A stretch of DNA of 55,530 nucleotides from positions 1 through 55,530 of the forward strand of contig ONND01000007.1 in assembly GCA_900319105.1 (NCBI GenBank), written 5' to 3'. The translations under genes were made by a program, and so were the position numbers. How positions within the stretch are numbered: the stretch's first letter is position 1; each line of letters starts with the position of its first letter. The notes beneath the pieces are model-generated. The model had not been told where the DNA came from. It saw only the letters and a program-made list of their open reading frames with translations, and made no database searches. Origin of the DNA: an uncultured Bacteroidales bacterium. Lineage in GTDB: Bacteria; Bacteroidota; Bacteroidia; Bacteroidales; Paludibacteraceae. Below, one piece after another: positions 26,060-37,040 of the stretch.

Positions 26060-26890
26060 ATGAAACGCCTCATTCCTATCCTCCTCGCTTGTCTCTGCTT
26101 GACGGCTTGCCATAAAGACTCCACTTCACGTGGATTTCTTGCCAATGACCTTTCCTATAAGCTTATTTGTCCGGATTCTATTCCTACTGATGAGGTTTAT
26201 TCGTGGTGGAGTGAATCCGCCAAACAAAGTTGGATAGAGTACGGAAATGAACCGAAGGAAGACAGGTGGTTTATCTTGCCCGAACCATTAGGCTTCCGAG
26301 GTGCGGATTTTCAACGTTTTTACATTCATTATGATACTGTGTACAAGGTTTCCGATTCGATCTACCACATAGATGGAAGAACGCGCTGTAAAGACGAAAT
26401 CTGTACAATCTCCGGCAGTTTGATCGTTGATTCTGTCGTTCCGCTTAATGACACGTTATTTAGTGTAGATGATTTCATAATGTTTACCGGTTCAGGTACG
26501 CTCTATGCCCATTATACCCTGCAAGCGAACCATAACGACAAGCACATAGCCGACTTAGTGGGAAAGGCCTGTTTTGACTATCTGATTCATAACGATACCG
26601 TTTATTATGATGCTATCCGTTTTGCCGGTGATGGGTATTGCAACAACCAATATATCGGTAAATGGATCTATTTGGACGCCCATGATACGCTTTCCTGCAA
26701 TTGGGGTGATTTCCGTATTCCCGAATCCAATCGCTTGGATGGAGGGTGTGGGGTATTTATCCCATATGAAGAGTTCTACAATAATGGCTGGAAGACCTAT
26801 ATTGATTGGGATCGTCATGGCTGGATAGCCGATCCGGAGCATGCCTACTATGACTCTATCTACCAAGCCGATATCAACTGGTGGAAATAA
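26060..26890 (+). CDS. Lipoprotein of unknown function
   Basis: 276 residues from ATG 26060, 7 bp after the previous stop. Lipobox LACLCLTAC (Cys 17). The mature part is Asp-, Tyr- and Trp-rich with a final stretch NNGWKTYIDWDRHGWIADPE; no domain recognised. The first 38 bp of the coding region match the start of the gene at 27891 almost exactly, so the two share a signal-peptide module. An upstream in-frame start at 26027 would lie in the preceding gene and lose the lipobox position. Confidence 0.75.
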   Translation: MKRLIPILLACLCLTACHKDSTSRGFLANDLSYKLICPDSIPTDEVYSWWSESAKQSWIEYGNEPKEDRWFILPEPLGFRGADFQRFYIHYDTVYKVSDSIYHIDGRTRCKDEICTISGSLIVDSVVPLNDTLFSVDDFIMFTGSGTLYAHYTLQANHNDKHIADLVGKACFDYLIHNDTVYYDAIRFAGDGYCNNQYIGKWIYLDAHDTLSCNWGDFRIPESNRLDGGCGVFIPYEEFYNNGWKTYIDWDRHGWIADPEHAYYDSIYQADINWWK

Positions 26891-26945
26891 ATATAAGCCT
26901 TAATCGGCATAAATGCAGAAAATTTGCATTATTTTGCTCAAAAAC

Positions 26946-27005
26946 TTGCCGGTATCGGCAAAAATTAGTATCTTTGCAGTGAATTTGATATAAAACTTGC
27001 CGATA
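26946..27005 (+). promoter_or_regulatory. Promoter and palindromic operator of the HTH-Fic gene
   Basis: TTGCCGGTATCGGCAA (26946-26961) is a palindrome with 6-bp arms and covers the -33 TTG. TATCTTTG follows at 26969-26976 after a 20-bp spacer. Another half-site, TTGCCGATA, lies at 26997-27005 against the start codon, and a weaker one (ATGCCGATT on the minus strand) near 26899. This fits autorepression by the protein's own N-terminal HTH. Confidence 0.7.
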
Positions 27006-27887
27006 ATGGAGTATATATCTGTCATACAGTTTGCCGAGAAATACGGCATTAGCGAACGTACCGCGCGTAATTATTGTGCGGCAGGAAAGATCGATGGTGC
27101 CTTTCTGACGGGCAAAACATGGAACATCCCTGCCGATGCCGTGTTACCCCAAAAAGGAAAGCAGAAACTCTCTCCGCTGCTCACCCGTTTGCGTGAAGAA
27201 AAAGACTCTCGTCTCAAGGGCGGTATCTACCATCGTACGCAGATTGATCTGACCTACAACTCCAACCATATCGAAGGAAGCAAACTGACCAAAGAGCAGA
27301 CGCGCTATATCTTCGAGACCAATACGCTCGGCATCACGACCGAGAACACGTCCGTGGATGATATCATGGAGACCGTCAACCATTTCCGTTGTATCGATTA
27401 TGTCATCGACCATGCGACGGATAAGATTAGCGAGGCGCATATCAAGGCCCTCCACGCTATCCTCAAGGCTAACACCTCCGATAGCCGCAAAGATTGGTTC
27501 GCTGTGGGTGATTACAAACGTCTTGCCAACGAGGTGGGCGAACAAGAGACGATTGCACCCAAAGAGGTTCATCGAGCCATGAAAGCTTTGCTTGCCAACT
27601 ATAACGCCACTAAACAAGTGACGTTCGATGACATCTTGGACTTCCACGTGCGATTTGAGCGGATCCATCCCTTCCAGGACGGAAATGGTCGTGTGGGCCG
27701 TTTGTTGCTCTTCTGGCAATGCCTGCAAAGCGCCCAAGTGCCGTTTATCATTACCGAGGACTTGCGTCTCTTCTACTATCGCGGTCTGCAAAACTGGGGC
27801 ATTACCAACGGTTATCTCCGTGATACCTGCCTCACCGCCCAAGACCACTACAAAGCCTTATTGGACTACTTCAAAATCAAATATTGA
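27006..27887 (+). CDS. Fic-domain AMPylase-type protein with N-terminal HTH
   Basis: 293 residues from ATG 27006. N-terminal MerR/excisionase-like HTH (ISVIQFAEKYGISERTARNY, then a wing with GKTWNIPADA). The Fic domain has the complete active-site loop HPFQDGNGRVGR (about 221-232), so nucleotide transfer should be possible. An inhibitory helix motif (S/T)xxxE(G/N) is present before it as SNHIEG, placing it in the class with an N-terminal inhibitory helix. Targets unknown. HTH-Fic proteins of this kind are common in gut Bacteroidetes. The operator at 26946 suggests it controls its own gene. An upstream TTG at 26997 is rejected. Confidence 0.93.
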   Translation: MEYISVIQFAEKYGISERTARNYCAAGKIDGAFLTGKTWNIPADAVLPQKGKQKLSPLLTRLREEKDSRLKGGIYHRTQIDLTYNSNHIEGSKLTKEQTRYIFETNTLGITTENTSVDDIMETVNHFRCIDYVIDHATDKISEAHIKALHAILKANTSDSRKDWFAVGDYKRLANEVGEQETIAPKEVHRAMKALLANYNATKQVTFDDILDFHVRFERIHPFQDGNGRVGRLLLFWQCLQSAQVPFIITEDLRLFYYRGLQNWGITNGYLRDTCLTAQDHYKALLDYFKIKY

Positions 27888-27890
27888 TTT

Positions 27891-28295
27891 ATGAAACGCC
27901 TCATTCCTATCCTTCTTGCCTGTCTCTTGCCCTTCATTGCGCAGGCGCAAGACACTATTCCTGCTGATCCTGATCAAGAAATATTCATCGATAGATATAA
28001 TGTGCCTGAGTTCCTCGGTGGACAGAAGGCGCTATTCGAATATCTGGCAAACAATGTGCATTATCCGGAACAGGCTGTCAAAGATAGTATTGAAGATCGC
28101 GTCATTGTACAATTTTTAGTGCAGGCAGATGGGACCATTACGGATATTGAGGTCGTTCGTTCAAAGGGGTATCCTGAGTTTGACGAGGAAGCGGTACGTG
28201 TAATTTCCGAAATGCCCCAATGGGTCTGGAAACACGACCCGGGAGAGTCCGCTCCAATGAGATACTTCGTGCCCGTTCATTTCAAACTTCAATAG
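27891..28295 (+). CDS. Small exported TonB C-terminal-domain protein
   Basis: 134 residues; signal peptide MKRLIPILLACLLPFIAQA, cleaved before QDT. The rest is a TonB-C domain: PEFLGGQKALFEYLANNVHY, PEQAVKDSIEDRVIVQFLVQ, ADGTITDIEVVRSKGYPEFD and EMPQWVWKHDPGE. No membrane anchor follows. 3 bp after fic and 4 bp before the next gene, so one transcript. Confidence 0.9.
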   Translation: MKRLIPILLACLLPFIAQAQDTIPADPDQEIFIDRYNVPEFLGGQKALFEYLANNVHYPEQAVKDSIEDRVIVQFLVQADGTITDIEVVRSKGYPEFDEEAVRVISEMPQWVWKHDPGESAPMRYFVPVHFKLQ

Positions 28296-28299
28296 CTTT

Positions 28300-28935
28300 A
28301 TGAAACGCCTAATCTACATATTCCTCTCCCTAATTGCCATTTTGGCGATAGGTGTCATTTTCTGCAACCGGGCGGTCATTAAAACCGCCGAAGATAAGAT
28401 GTATGATGACGTTTCAGTTATTCCTTATAATCGTGTCGGCGTGCTTCTTGGAACAAGCCCCAAAGGCAGAAGCGGAGACCCTAATGTGTTTTATATCCGT
28501 CGTGTCGAGGCCTGCGTGGCACTCTACCAAGCCGGGAAGATAGATCGCATCCTTGTCAGCGGAGACAATTCGCGCACGACGTACGATGAACCGACCTGTA
28601 TCAAAGAGGATCTCATCGTCGCTGGTGTGCCCGATAGTGTCATTTATCTCGACTACGCAGGTTTCCGTACATACGATTCGATGGTTCGTGCCAAAGAAGT
28701 CTTCGGGCTTTCGTCTTTTACCATCATCTCGCAGCCCTTTCATAACGAGCGTGCGTTGTATATCGCTATCATGAAAGGGCTTGATGTCGTGGCTTTCAAT
28801 GCGCCTGATGTGCAAGTTCGTCATTGGCAAATACGCATGACCGTCCGCGAATGGCTTGCCCGAACCAACGCCGTTCTTGATATTTATACCGACAAACAGC
28901 CTCATTTTCTTGGCGAGGCTGTTGAGATTGAGTAA
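28300..28935 (+). CDS. SanA/YdcF-like (DUF218) membrane protein
   Basis: 211 residues. N-terminal membrane helix (LIYIFLSLIAILAIGVIF), then a DUF218 domain: RVGVLLGTSPKGRSGDPNVF, YQAGKIDRILVSGDNSRTTY, DEPTCIKEDLIVAGVPDSVI, LDYAGFRTYDSMVRAKEVFG and ISQPFHNERALYIA. This is the SanA/YdcF pattern; SanA is linked to envelope barrier function and vancomycin sensitivity in Enterobacteria, but the reaction is unknown. Last gene of this plus-strand group. Confidence 0.9.
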   Translation: MKRLIYIFLSLIAILAIGVIFCNRAVIKTAEDKMYDDVSVIPYNRVGVLLGTSPKGRSGDPNVFYIRRVEACVALYQAGKIDRILVSGDNSRTTYDEPTCIKEDLIVAGVPDSVIYLDYAGFRTYDSMVRAKEVFGLSSFTIISQPFHNERALYIAIMKGLDVVAFNAPDVQVRHWQIRMTVREWLARTNAVLDIYTDKQPHFLGEAVEIE

Positions 28936-29056
28936 ACAGAGAATCAGAATTGGGGATTTTCTTTTCGGAGGACGGCACGGATGAAGTTGTCTATGCGGGC
29001 ATAGTTTGGACGGAATAAAGACCGAATATTATGGTCCGTGAATGATACCGATTACA

Positions 29057-29111
29057 ACCTACTAATCACCTACTAACTACCTACTAATAACCTACTATTC
29101 ACATACTAATA
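29057..29111 (+). repeat. Five tandem 11-bp repeats
   Basis: Five units of ACCTACTAAyn-type sequence in exact 11-bp phase: ACCTACTAATC, ACCTACTAACT, ACCTACTAATA, ACCTACTATTC, ACATACTAATA. They lie in the 570-bp gap between the SanA-like gene and gyrB. Could be an operator array or a plain variable repeat. Apart from this and the hairpins after 29280, 28936-29400 shows no gene. Confidence 0.75.
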
Positions 29112-29353
29112 TCATAGTAGAATATGCTAAAATTGAGTGCATGTTACGCATGTAGCGAATGCTCCTGCACTTTGAGGCAAAATTTTGCGCTAAAGCCGGC
29201 AAGGAAATGAGGCAAAATGACTAAAAATTGACGGAAAAAAATAATTAAAAAATGACGGGAAACGACAATTTTTGAAGTAACTTCGGCCCTCCCGCAAGCG
29301 GGCTCCCGCCGAATTTTCTTTCGCTCTGTTGAGCAAACAACAACTATTCCGTC

Positions 29354-29381
29354 AAAAAAGCTTAAAAAAGCGAGCTTTTTT
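29354..29381 (+). terminator. Hairpin with T-run upstream of gyrB
   Basis: AAAAAAGCT (29354-29362) pairs with AGCTTTTTT (29373-29381). A second GC-rich hairpin, CCCGC-AA-GCGGG, lies near 29292-29303. Together with a TAACTTCG box near 29277 they could bound a small transcript of about 100 nt. Confidence 0.5.
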
Positions 29382-29399
29382 CATTTTTTTGCCAAAATA

Positions 29400-29431
29400 T
29401 TTGTATATTTCAAAAAATTGTAGTACCTTTG
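29400..29431 (+). promoter_or_regulatory. gyrB operon promoter
   Basis: TTTG at 29400-29403, 20-bp spacer, TACCTTTG at 29424-29431. The leader of about 70 nt contains an alternating GCGCGCGCGC stretch. Confidence 0.85.
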
Positions 29432-29471
29432 CAGCGTTTTATATGCGCGCGCGCTTGCGTTAGTGTATTGA

Positions 29472-31567
<2,096 letters not shown>

Positions 31568-31568
<1 letters not shown>

Positions 31569-32116
31569 TGAAAATAGCGGTTTATTGTAGTGCAAAAGAT
31601 AGTATTCCGGCGGAGTACCTGGCTTTAGGCGATGCGTTTGGGGCATGGTTGGGCGAGCAAGGGCATACGCTGGTGTACGGCGGCGCTACGGGCGGACTGA
31701 TGTCGCGGACAAGCAAGGCGGCTAAGGCACACGGAGCACGTGTGATAGGGGTCATTCCATCCCGTATCAAAGCAGCCGGAAGATTAGCAGAGCACTGCGA
31801 TGAACTGATAGAAGTGGCGAATATGTCAGAGCGCAAACAACGCATGCGTGACGAAGCGGAAATCATCGTATGTCTGCCAGGGAGTTATGGTACATTGGAC
31901 GAGATGATGGATGCAACTTCTTCTGCTATCGTGGGTGAGCATCATAAACCAACCTTCGTGCTGAATTACAAAGGTTTTTATGATGCACTCAGGCAACAGA
32001 TCAGTCACATGCAGTTATTGGGCTTTATTCCTGCGCAGCAGAGTTATGAACCGGTGTTCGTGAATACACTGGAAGGACTATATAGCGAAATAAATAACAT
32101 AAATAACAAATCATAA
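31568..32116 (+). CDS. LOG-family protein (TIGR00730), cytokinin riboside phosphoribohydrolase-like
   Basis: 182 residues. Rossmann-type fold. GGATGGLMSRTSKAAKAHGA and LPGSYGTLDEMMDA correspond to the LOG signatures PGGxGTxxE. In this copy the second Gly is Ser and the final Glu follows an Asp (LDEMMDA), so activity should not be assumed but the catalytic Arg (ERKQRMRDEA) is kept. Known members split nucleoside monophosphates at the N-glycosidic bond. Tightly joined to gyrB. Confidence 0.9.
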
Positions 32117-32128
32117 ATTCGATTTTTT

Positions 32129-33442
32129 ATGAACCTATTTACGGCCAGATTAACCGGCAAAATGGTCTCGGCAGACGCGTTCGAGAAAAACATCTATGAC
32201 ATGCAAGAACGTGTCAAACGTTGGCGTATGATTGAGAAATCGCCTGAATTGGCGGAGTATCTCGAATTAAAGAAAATCGTGGAGAGTCGCGACTTTCAGG
32301 AACGTAAACAAGAGTTATCGACGCGTAAGTATAGCGATACGGACGAGGGTCGTAAAATGAATGCGTTTGAGCGTCTGAGTTCGTCCTTGCGTATGAAGGG
32401 CTACAAGTACGCGCTGGAGAGTGAGACATTCCAGGCTTTCCTGCAATTCCAGAAAACCGATGAATTCCAGAAGATAAACAGCTTCAAGGAGCGTCTCAAA
32501 TCGAGTGAGTTGCGCATGTATAACATGATCTACCGCTCGGCGTTCTATAAGAACTATATGAAAGTGCTCAATTCTCCGGAACTCAAGCAGTTAACCGAGC
32601 TGGAAAAGGAGGTGAATACAGAGGATTTCCAGAAACGTAATGCTTTCTGGGCGGATAGTAAACGTTGGCAGCACTCGGATGATTATAAGACCGAGAAACG
32701 TTACCAAGAGTTGGCTAACTCTGAGGATATTAAGTTCTATTATGAATCCCGCGAAGAGAAGATCGACTGGGCAGAACTTTTCCGTCCGGCGTTCGAAGAT
32801 GACATGAGTTCGAATAAGAACTGGAAGCCGGGATACGGCTACGCTAATCCTGCTATGAAAGATGGTCATTCGCGTACTGATGAGCTACAGGCTTACAACG
32901 GAGGTAAAAATACCTTCTACGCCGATGGTCGTATGGATCTGGAGACCCGCGCTGAGTCCAAGACCGCTGTGGCATGGGATTCGAAAAAAGGATTCGTAGA
33001 ACATGTGTTTGACTATACCTCGGACGTGATGAATACCAAGGAGGCTTTTGCCCAGGAGAAAGGTATGTTCATGGCCAAAGTGCGCAGCCAGGGTACCGGA
33101 CATCATTTCTTCGGTCTGTCCACTGGCAAACCCAATACTCCATTGATAGCAATGTATTTCTATAATGGAGATATCCATCAAATGGGACTCATTGATGGAA
33201 ATCGTACGCAATTGGTACCTCTAACTGGTATGCTGCGCTCAATGTATTATGTATATACCTTCCGCTGGACGAAGAATGAGTTGGTATGGTACGTGAACAA
33301 TATGGAGGTATTGCGTACGCGCAATAGCCTTAGCGCCGAGCAGCGTTTCTTCCTTGCACAATCGTTCCTGCCGGGCAACGAGAAAGGTGGCGAAGGAAAA
33401 CTGAAAGTGCAGTGGGCTCGCGCTTATAGAACGGTGGACTAA
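32129..33442 (+). CDS. FF-like helical repeats plus GH16-like beta-sandwich
   Basis: 437 residues, no signal peptide. Residues 1-215 hold charged helical repeats of about 40 residues, each with a phrase like (S/T)xxFQxRxxF (SRDFQERKQEL, TDEFQKINSFKERL, TEDFQKRNAFWADS), similar to FF domains. Residues 225-437 resemble a GH16/laminarinase-like sandwich (YYVYTFRWTKNELVWYVNNM). The GH16 catalytic ExDxE is not evident, so it may bind rather than cut. A cytoplasmic protein of this makeup between gyrB and kdsA is unexpected. The function is not recognised. Confidence 0.75.
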   Translation: MNLFTARLTGKMVSADAFEKNIYDMQERVKRWRMIEKSPELAEYLELKKIVESRDFQERKQELSTRKYSDTDEGRKMNAFERLSSSLRMKGYKYALESETFQAFLQFQKTDEFQKINSFKERLKSSELRMYNMIYRSAFYKNYMKVLNSPELKQLTELEKEVNTEDFQKRNAFWADSKRWQHSDDYKTEKRYQELANSEDIKFYYESREEKIDWAELFRPAFEDDMSSNKNWKPGYGYANPAMKDGHSRTDELQAYNGGKNTFYADGRMDLETRAESKTAVAWDSKKGFVEHVFDYTSDVMNTKEAFAQEKGMFMAKVRSQGTGHHFFGLSTGKPNTPLIAMYFYNGDIHQMGLIDGNRTQLVPLTGMLRSMYYVYTFRWTKNELVWYVNNMEVLRTRNSLSAEQRFFLAQSFLPGNEKGGEGKLKVQWARAYRTVD

Positions 33443-33479
33443 ATAGTACATTGTAAATGACCAAATCGTAAATGTCTTT

Positions 33480-34259
33480 ATGTTTCTGATTGCCGGGCCT
33501 TGTGCCATCGAAAATAGAGAGATTGTCATGCAGACGGCAGAAACTTTACGAAGTCTCTGCTATGATTTGGGTATCACCCTCTATTTTAAGTCGTCTTTCG
33601 ACAAAGCGAACCGAACCTCTGCGTCGGCTCGAGGCATAGGTATGGATGAGGGATTGAAGATCCTGGAGGAGGTAAAATCCGCTTTTGACCTGCCTATTGT
33701 GACCGATGTGCATGAGTCATGGCAATGTGCGCCGGTGGCCGAAGTGGCGGACGTGCTGCAGATTCCGGCGTTCCTCAGTCGTCAGACGGACCTCCTGCAA
33801 GCGGCAGCGAAAACAGAACGCATAGTCAATGTGAAGAAAGGTCAATTCATGGCGCCATGGGATATGAAGGGCGCCATCGAGAAGATAGAACAGGTACAGC
33901 CTGCTGCTGCGCGCGAAGGTAAGGTGTGGCTCACCGAAAGAGGCTCTTCGTTTGGATACGGAAGACTTGTAGTGGATATGACCTCGCTGGTGGAGATGCG
34001 TCGTTTCGGATGCCCCGTGGTCTTCGATGCAACACATTCGGTTCAGCAGCCTTCTTCGCAGGCAGGTATCACCGGAGGCAATCGAATGATGGTGCCTTAT
34101 CTGATGCGTGCAGCGTTGGCAGTAGGAGTGGACGGTTTGTTCATCGAGACTCATCCGGATCCTGACCGAGCAATCTCTGATGCGGCTAACCAAGTGAAGT
34201 TATCGGATATGAGAGCGTTGCTTGAGCAGGCATTAAAAATTGACGCGACAGTCAACTGA
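33480..34259 (+). CDS. kdsA: 3-deoxy-8-phosphooctulonate synthase
   Basis: 259 residues. Condenses arabinose 5-phosphate and PEP to KDO 8-phosphate for LPS core. TIM barrel with LIAGPCAIENREIVMQ, FKSSFDKANRTSASA, VPYLMRAALAVGVDGLFIET and HPDPDRAISDAAN. The Cys in GPCAIEN is common to the metal-dependent and independent forms, so the type cannot be told here. With lpxDCA in this window it completes part of the LPS supply. Confidence 0.97.
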   Translation: MFLIAGPCAIENREIVMQTAETLRSLCYDLGITLYFKSSFDKANRTSASARGIGMDEGLKILEEVKSAFDLPIVTDVHESWQCAPVAEVADVLQIPAFLSRQTDLLQAAAKTERIVNVKKGQFMAPWDMKGAIEKIEQVQPAAAREGKVWLTERGSSFGYGRLVVDMTSLVEMRRFGCPVVFDATHSVQQPSSQAGITGGNRMMVPYLMRAALAVGVDGLFIETHPDPDRAISDAANQVKLSDMRALLEQALKIDATVN

Positions 34260-34273
34260 AAAAATAACCCATT

Positions 34274-35968
34274 ATGGAACAGACAATCACTATTTATTGT
34301 AAGAACACGCACGCTTATCACGATGTACCGCGCGGTATTTCTTTGATTCAACTGAAGGACCTGTTAGGTGTTCAGTTGCCGTACCCCATCATCGCTGCGC
34401 ACGTGAACTACAAAGTGGAGAATCTTGATTTCCTGCTCTATAAGCCCAAGGATATTGAGTTTCTTGATGCCAGTTCGCCTTCAGGAATGCGCGCGTATGT
34501 GCGCACACTAAATATGGTATTGGCCTGTGCTATTAATGAGTTATATCCTGATATAGACCTGCGTATTGAGCATCCGATAAGCAAAGGGTATTACTGCACG
34601 CTTCAATGGCATCAGCCTAAAGAGGCCGATATGAATGAGGAGAAAGAGCCGCCGGTAGTGACGCCTCAAATGGTACAAGCAATCAAGACACGTATGCATC
34701 AGATCATTGCGGAGGACAGGCCTATCTATGAGGAAGAGAAGCAGACAAAAGAGGTCATCCGCATGTTCGCCGAGCGGTATAATAACGAAAGTTCGATCTT
34801 TGAGACTTTGGGAAATCCTTATTGCCGCTATTTCCGCATGGGGGATTTTATTGACTATTATACCAACGTGCTCTTGCCATCCTCCGGCTATATCAATGTA
34901 TTTGATCTCCAATCTTTCCAGGATGGCTTGTTGCTGCGAATCCCCAATCGTACCAACCCGACGATCCTTGAGGATGCTATTCCACAGGACAAAATGTTCT
35001 CCATCTTCCAGGAGTATAACCGATGGAATAAACTGCTGCGTATCAACAATGTAAATGATTTCAATATCGCTTGTAAGCAGAATAAATCTTTCGGCTTGAT
35101 TAAGCTTGCAGAGGCGCTACATGAGAAGAAGATAGCCCAGATAGCGGACTCCATCGCAGAGAAACGGCCTAAGATCGTCTTCATTTCCGGTGCTTCGTCT
35201 TCCGGTAAGACCACGTTCTCCAAGCGTCTGCAGATTCAGTTGCTGGTAGATGGTATCCGTCCCGAGGTGCTCTCTATGGACGACTATTTTGTCAATCGTG
35301 TGGACACCCCGAAAGATGAGAATGGTCAGTACGATTTTGAAACCGTTAATGCGGTTGATCTGCCTTTCTTCAGAGAGCAAATCAAGGATCTGTTAGAGGG
35401 CAAGGAGGTTAACCTGCCGACGTATGATTTCACGAAAGGCGAACGCGTCTTCAGAGGGAACAAACTTAAACTCCAGAAGGACTCAGTTCTGGTGATAGAG
35501 GGTTTACATGCGCTTAATCCGTGCATCCTGCCGGATGTACCGCGCTCGTTGACGTATAAGATATACGTATCAGCCTTGACTACGATCAATATTGATAACC
35601 ATAACTGGATACCGACGACCGATATCCGTTTGCTGCGTCGCATAGTGCGTGATTATAAGTACCGCGGTTTCTCTGCGCGTGAGACGATCGCACGTTGTCC
35701 GTCTGTTATCCGAGGCGAGACCAAATGGGTCTATCCGTTCCAGGAGGAAGCAGATGTAATGTTCAACTCTGCGCTTATCTTTGAGTTCGCTGTGCTCAAA
35801 CGCCATGCGGAGCCGATCCTGTTAGAGGTCCCTAAGTTCTGTGACGAGTACAGCGAGGCACACCGGTTGTTGAAATTCCTGCAGTATTTCGTACCGGTGC
35901 CCGAACGTGAGATTCCGCCTACATCGTTCTTGCGTGAGTTTGTCGGTGGTAGTTCGTTCCGTTATTAA
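34274..35968 (+). CDS. Nucleoside kinase with TGS/threonyl-tRNA-synthetase-like N-terminus
   Basis: 564 residues, typical length for the Bacteroidetes fused form. N-terminal TGS/SAD-like region (about 1-270), then a uridine kinase-like P-loop domain: IVFISGASSSGKTTFSKRLQ (about 295-315), LSMDDYFVNRVDTPKDENGQ, YDFETVNAVDLPFF and VLVIEGLHALNPCI. Expected to phosphorylate nucleosides such as uridine or cytidine. 14 bp after kdsA. Confidence 0.93.
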   Translation: MEQTITIYCKNTHAYHDVPRGISLIQLKDLLGVQLPYPIIAAHVNYKVENLDFLLYKPKDIEFLDASSPSGMRAYVRTLNMVLACAINELYPDIDLRIEHPISKGYYCTLQWHQPKEADMNEEKEPPVVTPQMVQAIKTRMHQIIAEDRPIYEEEKQTKEVIRMFAERYNNESSIFETLGNPYCRYFRMGDFIDYYTNVLLPSSGYINVFDLQSFQDGLLLRIPNRTNPTILEDAIPQDKMFSIFQEYNRWNKLLRINNVNDFNIACKQNKSFGLIKLAEALHEKKIAQIADSIAEKRPKIVFISGASSSGKTTFSKRLQIQLLVDGIRPEVLSMDDYFVNRVDTPKDENGQYDFETVNAVDLPFFREQIKDLLEGKEVNLPTYDFTKGERVFRGNKLKLQKDSVLVIEGLHALNPCILPDVPRSLTYKIYVSALTTINIDNHNWIPTTDIRLLRRIVRDYKYRGFSARETIARCPSVIRGETKWVYPFQEEADVMFNSALIFEFAVLKRHAEPILLEVPKFCDEYSEAHRLLKFLQYFVPVPEREIPPTSFLREFVGGSSFRY

Positions 35969-35997
35969 TGGCACGTTATTTGTAGATTACAACTTGT

Positions 35998-36450
35998 ATG
36001 AAGAAGATTAGTGTGATATGTCTTTTCGTCATGCTCGCATTGTTACGGATGTGGGCTGACGATTCTATTAGGGTAGCTCCGAGACCGAATATATTAGAGT
36101 CTATGCCGGGTGTTGAAGTAATTCAGGACTCCGCAGTGGCATTATTATTGGACGGCGTGATGAATGGCCATAGAGAGTGGGTTGAGATAGACGGCTACCG
36201 CGTGCAGATCTATTCCTCCAATCAACAGCAGTACGCCAAGGCAGAAGCCTTGGATCTGGAGGCTAAGTTGCAGGACCGCGTGAGCCATACGATTTATGTA
36301 CAATATATCTCGCCGTTCTGGAAAGTACGTATAGGTGACTTCCGCTCCTACGACGAAGCAAAGGAGTACAAACGTATATTTGTGCAGCAATATCCGAATA
36401 TGGTGGGAGATACGTATATTGTCCGTGATAAAATCAAAGTATTACAATGA
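35998..36450 (+). CDS. Exported SPOR-domain protein
   Basis: 150 residues. Signal peptide 1-21 ([20 protein letters not shown]). The C-terminal 80 residues form a SPOR fold ([54 protein letters not shown]). SPOR domains bind peptidoglycan stripped of stem peptides, often at the septum. Its stop overlaps the folE start by four bases. Confidence 0.92.
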   Translation: MKKISVICLFVMLALLRMWADDSIRVAPRPNILESMPGVEVIQDSAVALLLDGVMNGHREWVEIDGYRVQIYSSNQQQYAKAEALDLEAKLQDRVSHTIYVQYISPFWKVRIGDFRSYDEAKEYKRIFVQQYPNMVGDTYIVRDKIKVLQ

Positions 36451-37031
36451 ATCTACAAGAATTTCATAGTAATCCGGAAGTAACCGCTGCTATTGAGAAA
36501 GCAGTAGAAGCAACACTCTTACAGATAGGTGAAGATCCGCAGCGCGAAGGTTTGAAAAAAACACCGCATCGTGTAGGAAATGCCTTGCAGTTTCTCACGA
36601 AAGGCTACAAAGAGGATCCGGAGGCGATTCTTCGTTCGGCTCTTTTTGAAGAGGACTACCGTCAGATGGTGGTAGTGAAGGACATCGATTTCTATTCACT
36701 ATGCGAGCATCATATGCTGCCTTTCTTTGGTAAGGTTCACGTGGCGTATATTCCGAACGGACGTATCACGGGGCTGAGTAAGATTGCCCGTGTGGTGGAT
36801 GTGTTCGCCCGCCGTCTTCAGGTGCAAGAGCGGCTCACAACACAGATCAAGGATTGTATCCAGAATACCCTCAATCCCTTAGGCGTGATGGTGGTTATTG
36901 AGGCAGAACACCTGTGTATGCAGATGCGCGGTGTTCAGAAACAACATGCCATGACCGTTACTTCGGACTTCACCGGTGTCTTCAATCAAGCCAAAACCCG
37001 CGAAGAATTCATGAAACTCATTAAGGGTTAA
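36447..37031 (+). CDS. folE: GTP cyclohydrolase I
   Basis: 194 residues. Makes 7,8-dihydroneopterin triphosphate, the first step of folate synthesis. Zinc ligands and active site are in [40 protein letters not shown] and [15 protein letters not shown]. End of the gyrB operon; no clear terminator before the convergent gene. Confidence 0.97.
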   Translation: MNLQEFHSNPEVTAAIEKAVEATLLQIGEDPQREGLKKTPHRVGNALQFLTKGYKEDPEAILRSALFEEDYRQMVVVKDIDFYSLCEHHMLPFFGKVHVAYIPNGRITGLSKIARVVDVFARRLQVQERLTTQIKDCIQNTLNPLGVMVVIEAEHLCMQMRGVQKQHAMTVTSDFTGVFNQAKTREEFMKLIKG

Positions 37032-37040
37032 CGTATAGCG

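Noticed and set aside
29057-29111. CRISPR array
   Set aside because: Units are only 11 bp with no spacers, and no cas gene is present.
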